6,162 bases of DNA. It comes from an uncultured Acetatifactor sp. Its GTDB lineage: Bacteria; Bacillota; Clostridia; Lachnospirales; Lachnospiraceae. Positions 1 through 4,899 of this stretch are shown here, piece by piece. The stretch is taken from positions 1 through 6,162 of the forward strand of contig CANQSE010000126.1 of NCBI GenBank assembly GCA_947626405.1. The letters are read 5' to 3'. Numbering within the stretch: the first letter of the stretch is position 1; every line of letters starts with the position of its first letter. A model generated the notes under the pieces. It searched no databases. It was not told where the DNA came from and was given only the letters and a program-made list of their open reading frames with translations. The position numbers and the translations under genes are program-made.

Positions 1-466
1 CCAATACTATAAGAGCAGGATCGCCCAAAATAGCCTGGGCGATTAAAATACGCTGTTTCATTCCACCTGAATACGTGCCGACTGCACGATCTGCCGCTTC
101 GCTCATATTGACCCAGGAGAGCACGCGCTGTATCTCGCTTTTGAGCTCCTTTTTCGGTATGCCCTTAAGCGCCGCCATATAAGAGAGGAACCGACGCCCT
201 GAAAATGTATCATACATTCCCTGCTGCTGCGGCGCATACCCAAGCAGCGCCCTGTACTCTGCTCCAAGCTCCGAAATATTTTTTTCATTCCATTTTACCT
301 GTCCGGAATCCGGCTTGAGATTACATGTGATAATATTCATAAGAGTGGATTTCCCCGCCCCGTTAGGGCCGAGAAGTCCGTAAATGCCGTTGTCAAGCGT
401 CAGTGAAACCGAATCCAGCGCAGGCTTATCCTTATATTTTTTTGAAATTTCACACAGCTTCAGCAT
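1..466 (-). CDS. ABC transporter ATP-binding protein, N-terminal part (cut by left window edge)
   Basis: This is the ATPase subunit of an ABC exporter, acting on the cytoplasmic face of the membrane to power a permease that should lie just beyond the left edge. The 155 visible residues run from ATG at 466 without a stop. They show Walker A GPNGAGKST (residues 33-41), a Q-loop in YAPQQQG (77-83), the ABC signature YSGGMKQR (132-139), and the first residues of Walker B (ALIVL, 151-155), where the window ends. The layout resembles the CcmA/ABC-2 class of ATPases, which work with separate membrane subunits. The start lies 2 bases after the stop of the lipoprotein gene and has only a weak ribosome site (GGGAGTGG), so translational coupling is likely. 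There is no promoter of its own; it is presumably driven by the promoter near 1949-1981. The substrate cannot be told from the ATPase. Confidence 0.93.
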   Translation of the reverse strand, partial: MLKLCEISKKYKDKPALDSVSLTLDNGIYGLLGPNGAGKSTLMNIITCNLKPDSGQVKWNEKNISELGAEYRALLGYAPQQQGMYDTFSGRRFLSYMAALKGIPKKELKSEIQRVLSWVNMSEAADRAVGTYSGGMKQRILIAQAILGDPALIVL

Positions 467-468
467 TT

Positions 469-1884
469 TTACATTCCACTCCCAATCATCTCAATCGGCA
501 CAAAATTATCTCTGCCATGAAAAAGATCATCCTTGCTTATAAGTCCGTACCGATAACCATGGACAGTGTAGGAGCCGTCGCTTCCCGGCGTCACGTCGCT
601 GTCGTAAATTGCCAGTACCCGGCTTTCCGTAACCGCCACAATCACAAGGCTTGAGCCGGTGGATCTGTCTACAAGACCGCAGTGGGTGATTTCTCCGGTA
701 GACGTATCGATAAAATTCAAAGTCCTGTCACTGTCGTCTCGGGTATAAATCCTATCGCCAACAATTCCCCATAGGGTATCCTGTCCGGTGTACAATGTGT
801 TTTTCTCCCCTGTCTGTAAATCCACACTTATAATTTTGCCGTCCGCACAAAAATACAGGTTGTTTTCGTCCGTCTCATAGCTGCGTGATTTCGGGGTCTT
901 CACACGGTATATTTCATTGAGTGCGCCGCTGTCCACATCGCAGGTCGCAAAGACATCAAAGGAAGTGTCGTAAATGGAGTTGTCGTCCGAATGTTTTTCC
1001 TCCGCCGAGACCTCCCTGCCAAAATCAATCCCGTATAAAACCAGCTTTCGTCCCGTGCATCCGATGATATCCCAGTTTATCGTATCTCCGAAGTCCATTG
1101 AAAAGAGTACGGTTTCTTTAAGTGAAGACAGATCCAGATAGCATAGCTTCCGCTGCGAGGAGACCTGATATGTGTTTCCCCCGCTTTGCTCCGCGCTCAC
1201 TTTTTTAGTTATCACATACAGGCCGGCCGCGTCTCCCAGGACGAGATCCTCCACCGTGACGGACGGATCAAAGGTATAAAGCTTTTCCCTGCCCGTTCCG
1301 TCCGGATTTGTCCTGTAAAGCACCGTTGGTACGGCTTCGACGGCAGCGTCGGAGCCGGCTCCCAACACTCCCGCTGTTGCGGAACCGTCATTATCAGCCT
1401 TCTTGCTGAGGATGTAAAGGCTGTCATCCATTACGAAAACCACACTGGACCAGCCAAATTCATCCGTCGGGAAAACTGATGTGCAGTCTGCGGTATTATG
1501 TGTACACGACGCATCGCTGCAAAGATAAATTTCCCTCCCCGAGTCAAAATCCATATACATAAGGTGCTTTGCGTGCCGCCCATCCGCGATACGCTCAGAT
1601 TCAAGTGTCAGGTAGTAATACCCGTCTTCCGTAAAGCTTATTTCATATTGCCTTTGCATGTGGTAAAGCAGAGACAAATCCCCGCCGGAAGCCGCATCCT
1701 TCTTTTCCTCCGGCTTTTTCTGCGTGCCGTTTACGTCATATGCCCCGTCCAAGCCTGCCGACTCTGATGCTCCATCCTGCCTGCCGTTTTCCTGCAGGGG
1801 ATCAGGAGCCTTGGGAAGACCTTCGCAGGAGCAAAGCGAAAGTATAATCGACGCCACCGTTAATACTCGTATCAACTTCTTCAT
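469..1884 (-). CDS. Lipoprotein with predicted beta-propeller-like extracytoplasmic domain and a CCHC cysteine motif
   Basis: This is a membrane-anchored extracytoplasmic protein of 471 residues. I chose the ATG at 1884 because GGAG lies 6 bases upstream and the product begins with a textbook signal (MKKLIRVLTV). In-frame ATGs at 1896 and 1914 would add 4 or 10 residues and fit the signal peptide less well. The hydrophobic core ends in lipobox LCSC, making Cys20 the lipidated residue. Residues ~21-65 form a low-complexity linker rich in D, E, G, A and P, typical of surface tethers. The rest has recurring short beta-strand units such as LYFCADGKIISVDLQTGEK and GDRIYTRDDSDRTLNFIDT, suggesting a WD40/PQQ-like propeller. 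A compact C-x4-C-x-H-x4-C motif sits at C122, C127, H129 and C134. Close coupling to the ABC ATPase suggests a sensor or accessory role for the exporter. No precise function can be assigned; binding or sensing of the exported compound is inference. Confidence 0.85.
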   Translation of the reverse strand: MKKLIRVLTVASIILSLCSCEGLPKAPDPLQENGRQDGASESAGLDGAYDVNGTQKKPEEKKDAASGGDLSLLYHMQRQYEISFTEDGYYYLTLESERIADGRHAKHLMYMDFDSGREIYLCSDASCTHNTADCTSVFPTDEFGWSSVVFVMDDSLYILSKKADNDGSATAGVLGAGSDAAVEAVPTVLYRTNPDGTGREKLYTFDPSVTVEDLVLGDAAGLYVITKKVSAEQSGGNTYQVSSQRKLCYLDLSSLKETVLFSMDFGDTINWDIIGCTGRKLVLYGIDFGREVSAEEKHSDDNSIYDTSFDVFATCDVDSGALNEIYRVKTPKSRSYETDENNLYFCADGKIISVDLQTGEKNTLYTGQDTLWGIVGDRIYTRDDSDRTLNFIDTSTGEITHCGLVDRSTGSSLVIVAVTESRVLAIYDSDVTPGSDGSYTVHGYRYGLISKDDLFHGRDNFVPIEMIGSGM

Positions 1885-1903
1885 AAAATTCTCCATTTCC
1901 TTT

Positions 1904-1946
1904 CCCTGTAACATTATGTTTTGTTTACAGCGTTTTGTTTACAGGG
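1904..1946 (-). repeat. Inverted repeats able to form alternative hairpins in the lipoprotein gene leader
   Basis: Read on the minus strand, CCCTGTAA (1946-1939) is complementary to TTACAGGG (1911-1904), with a 27-base spacer. A second, tighter pairing uses the inner copy: CTGTAA-a-CA (1930-1922) against TGTTACAG (1913-1906), with one bulged A and an 8-base A-rich loop. The two pairings share their right arm and so exclude each other. The structure ends about 10 bases before the GGAG ribosome site at 1894-1891. It could be an RNA leader structure or a DNA operator; the sequence does not decide. The predicted transcription start near 1942 would leave the outer arm incomplete in RNA, which favours the inner hairpin or a DNA role. 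Confidence 0.5.
1918..1944 (-). repeat. Perfect 13-base tandem direct repeat (CTGTAAACAAAAC x2)
   Basis: On the minus strand CTGTAAACAAAAC occurs at 1944-1932 and again at 1930-1918, identical over 13 bases and separated by a single G, giving a period of 14 bases. It lies directly downstream of the predicted -10 box (1954-1949), across the expected transcription start. Such a position is typical for a repressor operator or an initially transcribed control region. The period of 14 differs from the 11-base period of the upstream regulator-type box, so a different binding protein would be expected if this is an operator. Confidence 0.7.
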
Positions 1947-1948
1947 AG

Positions 1949-1981
1949 ATTCTAAAGGAAAATTGTCAAAAAGAAGTCAAA
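1949..1981 (-). promoter_or_regulatory. Promoter of the lipoprotein-ABC operon with OmpR/PhoB-type direct-repeat box
   Basis: On the minus strand TTTGAC occurs at 1981-1976 and again at 1970-1965, an 11-base period. It is followed by exactly 10 bases and a -10 box TAGAAT at 1954-1949. There is no separate consensus -35; the second TTTGAC replaces it. The same arrangement with the same spacings lies before the response regulator gene (3935-3967). In known PhoB-family promoters an 11-base direct repeat ends 10 bases upstream of the -10, so this is probably an activator box for the neighbouring regulator. The first hexamer overlaps the stop codon of the kinase gene (1979-1977). The expected start of transcription is near 1942. 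Confidence 0.7.
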
Positions 1982-3269
1982 CCTCCAAAATTATTTTTAC
2001 CGCCGCTCCGCGGGGGCGTCTGTTTGCAAGCTCCAGCCTTCCGCCGTGCTTCTGACATAATATACGGCTGATCGTAAGTCCTATTCCGCAGTGTCCGTCG
2101 CCGTCCGCCGCGGACATTAACAGCCGGTTCCTGCTCTGTAATATTTCTTCCGAAAAGCCGCAGCCGTCGTCCGCAACCAAAACCTCGAGATTATTATTCT
2201 GCAGTGCAAATGAAATCTCTATTTTTTCTTCTGCGTATCTGAGAGCATTGCTCAGAATATTTTCAAGAATACGATACAGGATCGCAGCGTCTATGGAAAT
2301 AAAGACGGAGGGCGCCGCACAGACCGTGCTCAGAGATTTCCCCGCATCGCGCGCCATAAGGTTAAGGTCTGCAGTGATGTCCGGAATGAGTCTGCCGATA
2401 TCGGTCCGCCTGCGGTGTATTTCTATATCGTCAAGCTGATTGATCTCCTTCACGGACTCCGTGTATTGCTCCAGACGCTTTGCCGCTTTTCCCATATTTT
2501 CCGTGATTTCCTGGATTTTCTCCGTTGACAGGCCGTCTGTCTTAAGATGAAGCTGCATATACTCCGTATATCCTTCAAGAATGGCGATTGGATTTCTGAG
2601 ATCGTGGGCGACGGAAGCCTGTATCAGCTTTCTCTCCTCTATCATTTTCCACATTTCGCGGTTATTTTCGCTAAGCGCCCTGCGCATTTTTTCAAAGGAA
2701 CGACAGAGCTCTCCCAGCTCATTTTCCAGGTCGCATTTTACAGAAAAATCAAGATCCCGCATACCGATGTGCCGCGCTGCGTCGTCCAGAGCCGCGATCC
2801 CGGGCTCAAGCTTTTTTCGGTAAAACCACAGGGCGCACATCAAAAAACCTGTGACTGAGTATGCTGCGGGCAGAACTCCCATGGCGATTCCCGCTCCGAT
2901 ATACGCCATCTTCCGGCGCGGGCCCATGTGTCCGATGCCATAGCCAATGCTGTCGATTGCAAAGGTACATTCATGCACGTCATATTTTTCGGGAACCGTC
3001 ACATCGTTTTCCATTTGAAATAAATAGGGTATTCTCTGCTCGCTGCCGTCCGCCTTAATTCGATACGACTCCGTCTCCACGGCACCGTCCTGCGTGCGGT
3101 ACCCGATTCGCAGAAATACATCGTTTTCTTCGGGCACGAGCCATTTTTGAAAAAGACGGCACGCAACGATGGTTACGGCGGATGCCAGCACAACGCACAA
3201 AAGCGTCACCGAAACCGCGGCAAAAAATTCCGATTTCAACGATCTTTTACTCTCTCTCAGTCCTTCCAT
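1977..3269 (-). CDS. Sensor histidine kinase with HAMP domain, partner of the adjacent OmpR-type regulator
   Basis: This membrane kinase has 430 residues. It autophosphorylates on a histidine and passes the phosphate to a response regulator. Membrane segments lie at ~17-39 and ~122-150, flanking an outside sensor region of about 80 residues with no recognised domain. A HAMP region follows (~151-205). The H-box is SVAHDLRNPIAILEGY with phospho-acceptor His222, the N-box is LENILSNALRY (336-346), G1 is DDGCGF (367-372), and G2 is GHCGIGL (392-398). All catalytic boxes look intact. The sizeable outer loop and HAMP make it unlike the short BceS-type intramembrane sensors. The ATG at 3269 overlaps the regulator's stop by 13 bases, with GGG about 6 bases upstream, so the two are translated together. 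The partner gene being frameshifted raises the question of what this kinase now signals to. Confidence 0.93.
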   Translation of the reverse strand: MEGLRESKRSLKSEFFAAVSVTLLCVVLASAVTIVACRLFQKWLVPEENDVFLRIGYRTQDGAVETESYRIKADGSEQRIPYLFQMENDVTVPEKYDVHECTFAIDSIGYGIGHMGPRRKMAYIGAGIAMGVLPAAYSVTGFLMCALWFYRKKLEPGIAALDDAARHIGMRDLDFSVKCDLENELGELCRSFEKMRRALSENNREMWKMIEERKLIQASVAHDLRNPIAILEGYTEYMQLHLKTDGLSTEKIQEITENMGKAAKRLEQYTESVKEINQLDDIEIHRRRTDIGRLIPDITADLNLMARDAGKSLSTVCAAPSVFISIDAAILYRILENILSNALRYAEEKIEISFALQNNNLEVLVADDGCGFSEEILQSRNRLLMSAADGDGHCGIGLTISRILCQKHGGRLELANRRPRGAAVKIILEV

Positions 3270-3640
3270 TTATACCCGACTCCCCAAATCGTTTCAATAT
3301 AGTCACGCTGCGTAACCTCCCGCAGCTTGGAACGAATCCTTCTGATGTGCTCCTTTACAACATTGCTGTCGCCTTCCGCGTCAAACCCCCATACCGCCTC
3401 GTAAATACGCTCTTTGTCGAAAATCCGTCCCCTGTATGTCATCAGATATTCTACCAAATCAAACTCCGTTTTAGAAAAAAAGATCTCCTCATCACCGTAA
3501 AACACACGCCGCTGTGTCAGATTTACAAAAAGCCCATCGGCAGTGGCAAGCACGCTGGCGCGGCTCTTATTTCGTTCCTCTCTGCGCAGATGCGCCGCTA
3601 TGCGCGCCGTCAGTTCTTTCGCCGCCAAACTGCAGCCCAT
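3257..3640 (-). CDS. C-terminal fragment of the split regulator: winged-helix DNA-binding domain
   Basis: This is an open frame of 127 residues holding the end of the receiver fold (KELTARIAAHLRR, residues 8-20) and a complete OmpR/PhoB-type winged helix. Residues ~42-127 include FSKTEFDLVEYLM, the recognition-helix stretch NVVKEHIRRIRSKL, and the closing wing IWGVGYKW. The ATG at 3640 lies inside the receiver frame and has AGGA 8 bases upstream, so separate translation by internal initiation is conceivable. If made, it would be a DNA-binding domain without a phospho-acceptor. It may equally be just the remnant of the broken gene. Its stop overlaps the kinase start by 13 bases. Confidence 0.6.
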   Translation of the reverse strand: MGCSLAAKELTARIAAHLRREERNKSRASVLATADGLFVNLTQRRVFYGDEEIFFSKTEFDLVEYLMTYRGRIFDKERIYEAVWGFDAEGDSNVVKEHIRRIRSKLREVTQRDYIETIWGVGYKWKD

Positions 3641-3905
3641 TGATTTTGTCCTGTTCCGCGATCCTCGCCGTCAGAAAAATAACAGGACATGACACATGAG
3701 CGCGGATATTCCGGCATAATTCCAGACCGTCAATGCCCGGAAGATTAATATCAAGCAGAATCAGATCCGGCTTTTTCTGCAATTGCTTAAGAGCCGAGCC
3801 GCCGTCGTTCGCCACAATCGTCTCATATCCGCAGTCACGCAAGTGTTTCTCCAGCAGATCCGTCAACATTTTTTCGTCGTCCACAATCAGGATTCGATGA
3901 GCCAT
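3567..3905 (-). CDS. N-terminal fragment of the split regulator: truncated receiver domain
   Basis: This is the frame that starts at the strong ribosome site. It yields 112 residues, of which the first 95 are a normal receiver domain (D9, D10, D52, T79) and the last ~17 (ERTDGAHSGASAQRGTK) are out-of-frame residues with no family resemblance. The conserved lysine expected near position 101, with its following Pro-Phe, is missing. It has no DNA-binding part. If stable it could at most act as a phosphate sink for the kinase, but loss of the last strand and helix of the receiver fold makes correct folding doubtful. Confidence 0.6.
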   Translation of the reverse strand: MAHRILIVDDEKMLTDLLEKHLRDCGYETIVANDGGSALKQLQKKPDLILLDINLPGIDGLELCRNIRAHVSCPVIFLTARIAEQDKINGLQFGGERTDGAHSGASAQRGTK

Positions 3906-3934
3906 ACTCTTTTCCTCCAGAAATATTAATCTCC

Positions 3935-3967
3935 ATTATACAAAATAAAAGTCAAAATACTGTCAAA
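3935..3967 (-). promoter_or_regulatory. Promoter of the regulator-kinase operon with OmpR/PhoB-type direct-repeat box
   Basis: On the minus strand TTTGAC occurs at 3967-3962 and 3956-3951 (11-base period). It is followed by 10 bases and a consensus -10 box TATAAT at 3940-3935. The first TTTGACA would sit 20 bases from the -10, too far for an ordinary -35, whereas the second repeat is placed as in activator-dependent PhoB-type promoters. Expected transcription start is near 3928, giving a short leader before the GGAGG at 3918-3914. The match to the box at 1949-1981 suggests autoregulation by the encoded regulator. Confidence 0.72.
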
Positions 3968-4014
3968 CCGTAAAATCCGTTTTCCCCGGGTAGGTTTTTA
4001 CAATGCGGCACGCC

Positions 4015-4061
4015 AAAACAGGCGGCACACCGCCCGTACCCGGGGACATGCCGCCTGTTTT
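4015..4061 (-). terminator. Rho-independent-type hairpin after the hydrolase gene (potentially bidirectional)
   Basis: AAAACAGGCGGCA (4015-4027) is perfectly complementary to TGCCGCCTGTTTT (4049-4061), a 13-base arm whose A/T ends supply a short U-tract in either direction. The loop is 21 bases and itself GC-rich. On the minus strand it lies 26 bases past the hydrolase stop and separates that gene from the regulator promoter. The T-run is 4 bases in this direction and 5 on the plus strand, so termination strength is uncertain. Confidence 0.7.
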
Positions 4062-4077
4062 TCTGCTCCTTAAGCTT

Positions 4078-4110
4078 GCCGGTTTTTCAACAGTCACATA
4101 AAAAACCGGC
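4078..4110 (-). repeat. 10-base inverted repeat spanning the hydrolase stop codon
   Basis: GCCGGTTTTT (4078-4087) and AAAAACCGGC (4101-4110) are exact complements with a 13-base loop. The hairpin covers the last codons and the TGA stop of the hydrolase gene. It lacks a following T-run on the minus strand, so it is not a classic terminator. It may protect the 3' end of the message or assist the terminator hairpin downstream. Confidence 0.5.
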
Positions 4111-4773
4111 AGCTCCTATATCATATTTCTTAATTTTTGTACCAAAAATCTCCATGTCCGTCCCCTCGACCTCTCCGGCCAGGATACGTTCTGCCCCCGC
4201 ATGCAGAGCGTCTATGAGCTCCGGCTTCACCGGGAAAGTGCCGTGGGAGGGATAGATCAGGTCAAAGCGGGAACGGTACCCGTCCAGCTTTTCCAGACTT
4301 TTCAGATAAGCGTGCATTTCTCTCTGAACGCCAAACATAAAGATGTCTCCATCCTGTATCGGATCTCCGCTGATCAGAACGCGACCGGCTTTGTCCAGCA
4401 CGGCTATGCTCCCCGGGGTATGGCCCGCAAGAGTGATAATCTCGAGTTCCCTGCCGCCCAGGTCAATTACATCTCCGTCCTCCACGGGGACGAAAACGCC
4501 TTTCATCTTATTAGTATTGTAGTAATTGGAAGCCTCCGCGGGATTCATGTAAAAAAACTCAAACTCGTCGTTGCTTCCCACATGATCCCTGTCGGCGTGC
4601 GTGTTTAACAGTTCCACAGGAAGATCCACAATACTTTCCGCAATTTCCCTGGCATTGTGTACCTGCATGCCGCTGTCGATTAAAAGAGCTTTTTTCTCAC
4701 CCGCAAGCAAAAAGAATCTTACGCCGCCGTCTTCCATCCTCCAGGTATTTTCGTTGATTTGAATAATCTCCAT
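4087..4773 (-). CDS. Metallo-beta-lactamase-fold hydrolase (HxDxDH variant)
   Basis: This is a soluble cytoplasmic metallohydrolase of 228 residues; no signal peptide or membrane segment is seen. The metal-binding set of the fold is present: H59-A-D61-R-D63-H64 in the NTHADRDHVG motif, H118 in AGHTPGS, D137 in LISGD, and H177 in YPSHG. The usual HxHxDH is changed to HxDxDH, so the first metal site has Asp for the second His. The length fits small glyoxalase-II-like or lactonase-like members, but the substrate is unknown and beta-lactamase activity should not be assumed. The ATG at 4773 has GAGG four bases upstream. The gene follows the BceB-like permease after 126 bases, has its own likely promoter (4833-4841), and ends before a hairpin terminator, so it may be transcribed alone. 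The C-terminus ends in an unusual CDC. Confidence 0.9.
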   Translation of the reverse strand: MEIIQINENTWRMEDGGVRFFLLAGEKKALLIDSGMQVHNAREIAESIVDLPVELLNTHADRDHVGSNDEFEFFYMNPAEASNYYNTNKMKGVFVPVEDGDVIDLGGRELEIITLAGHTPGSIAVLDKAGRVLISGDPIQDGDIFMFGVQREMHAYLKSLEKLDGYRSRFDLIYPSHGTFPVKPELIDALHAGAERILAGEVEGTDMEIFGTKIKKYDIGAAGFLCDC

Positions 4774-4832
4774 TTTGCCTCACATTCCGCCCCTTAGCAG
4801 GCTGTATAAGTTATAGTGTACCGTCACCTGCA

Positions 4833-4841
4833 ATTATATCA
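4833..4841 (-). promoter_or_regulatory. Extended -10 promoter for the hydrolase gene
   Basis: TGATATAAT on the minus strand is an exact extended -10 element (TGnTATAAT). No convincing -35 is found 16-18 bases upstream, which is acceptable for extended -10 promoters. Transcription would start near 4826, giving a leader of about 53 bases. That leader contains the short palindrome TATAAGTTATA (4805-4815 on the plus strand), a possible but weak operator. Confidence 0.5.
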
Positions 4842-4899
4842 CAAATATCTCATTCAGGACAGACTTTCCTGCAAATCTGACATTTTTACAGTATCAGTT

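Larger units (their letters stand above)
3257..3905 (-). pseudogene. OmpR-family response regulator, frameshifted by a ~29-base internal deletion
   Basis: Together the two frames encode a winged-helix response regulator that would take phosphate from the kinase just downstream and bind DNA. The receiver begins at ATG 3905, 8 bases after a strong GGAGG (3918-3914). It carries acidic residues D9 and D10, phospho-acceptor D52 in LLDINLPG, and T79. Right after G94-G95 (3626-3621) the family expects D-D-Y-x-x-K-P-F-x-x and then K-E-L. Here the DNA goes straight to K-E-L, and only in the +1 frame. Matching family spacing (22 residues from the conserved Thr to the conserved Lys) puts the loss at ten codons less one base, about 29 bases. 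The essential lysine and the link into helix 5 are missing, so a simple ribosomal frameshift could not restore a normal protein. An assembly or sequencing error is possible but would have to drop about 29 bases. Confidence 0.85.

Noticed and set aside
103..288. Minus-strand open frame of 61 codons
   Set aside because: It lies fully inside the ABC ATPase gene in another frame; the ATPase frame carries Walker A and signature motifs.
1186..1479. Plus-strand open frame of 97 codons, and others opposite the lipoprotein gene
   Set aside because: Antisense shadows of a well-supported lipoprotein gene, without recognisable domains or good ribosome sites.
1885..1914. Upstream starts (ATG 1914 or 1896) for the lipoprotein
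   Set aside because: They put charged residues before the signal peptide and the first falls within the leader inverted repeat; ATG 1884 has GGAG at ideal spacing.
3612..3640. Programmed ribosomal frameshift in the regulator gene
   Set aside because: A frameshift would join the frames but not restore the missing D-D-Y-x-x-K-P-F residues, and no convincing slippery site with a stimulatory structure is seen.
3182..3643. Plus-strand open frame of 153 codons
   Set aside because: Antisense to the winged-helix domain and kinase start, both clearly recognisable; composition is that of a shadow frame.
4201..4608. Plus-strand open frame of 135 codons
   Set aside because: Antisense to the metal-binding core of the hydrolase; no independent support.
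4865..4884. Small imperfect hairpin after the permease stop
   Set aside because: Stem is short and bulged and has no T-run on the minus strand, so it is not supported as a terminator.
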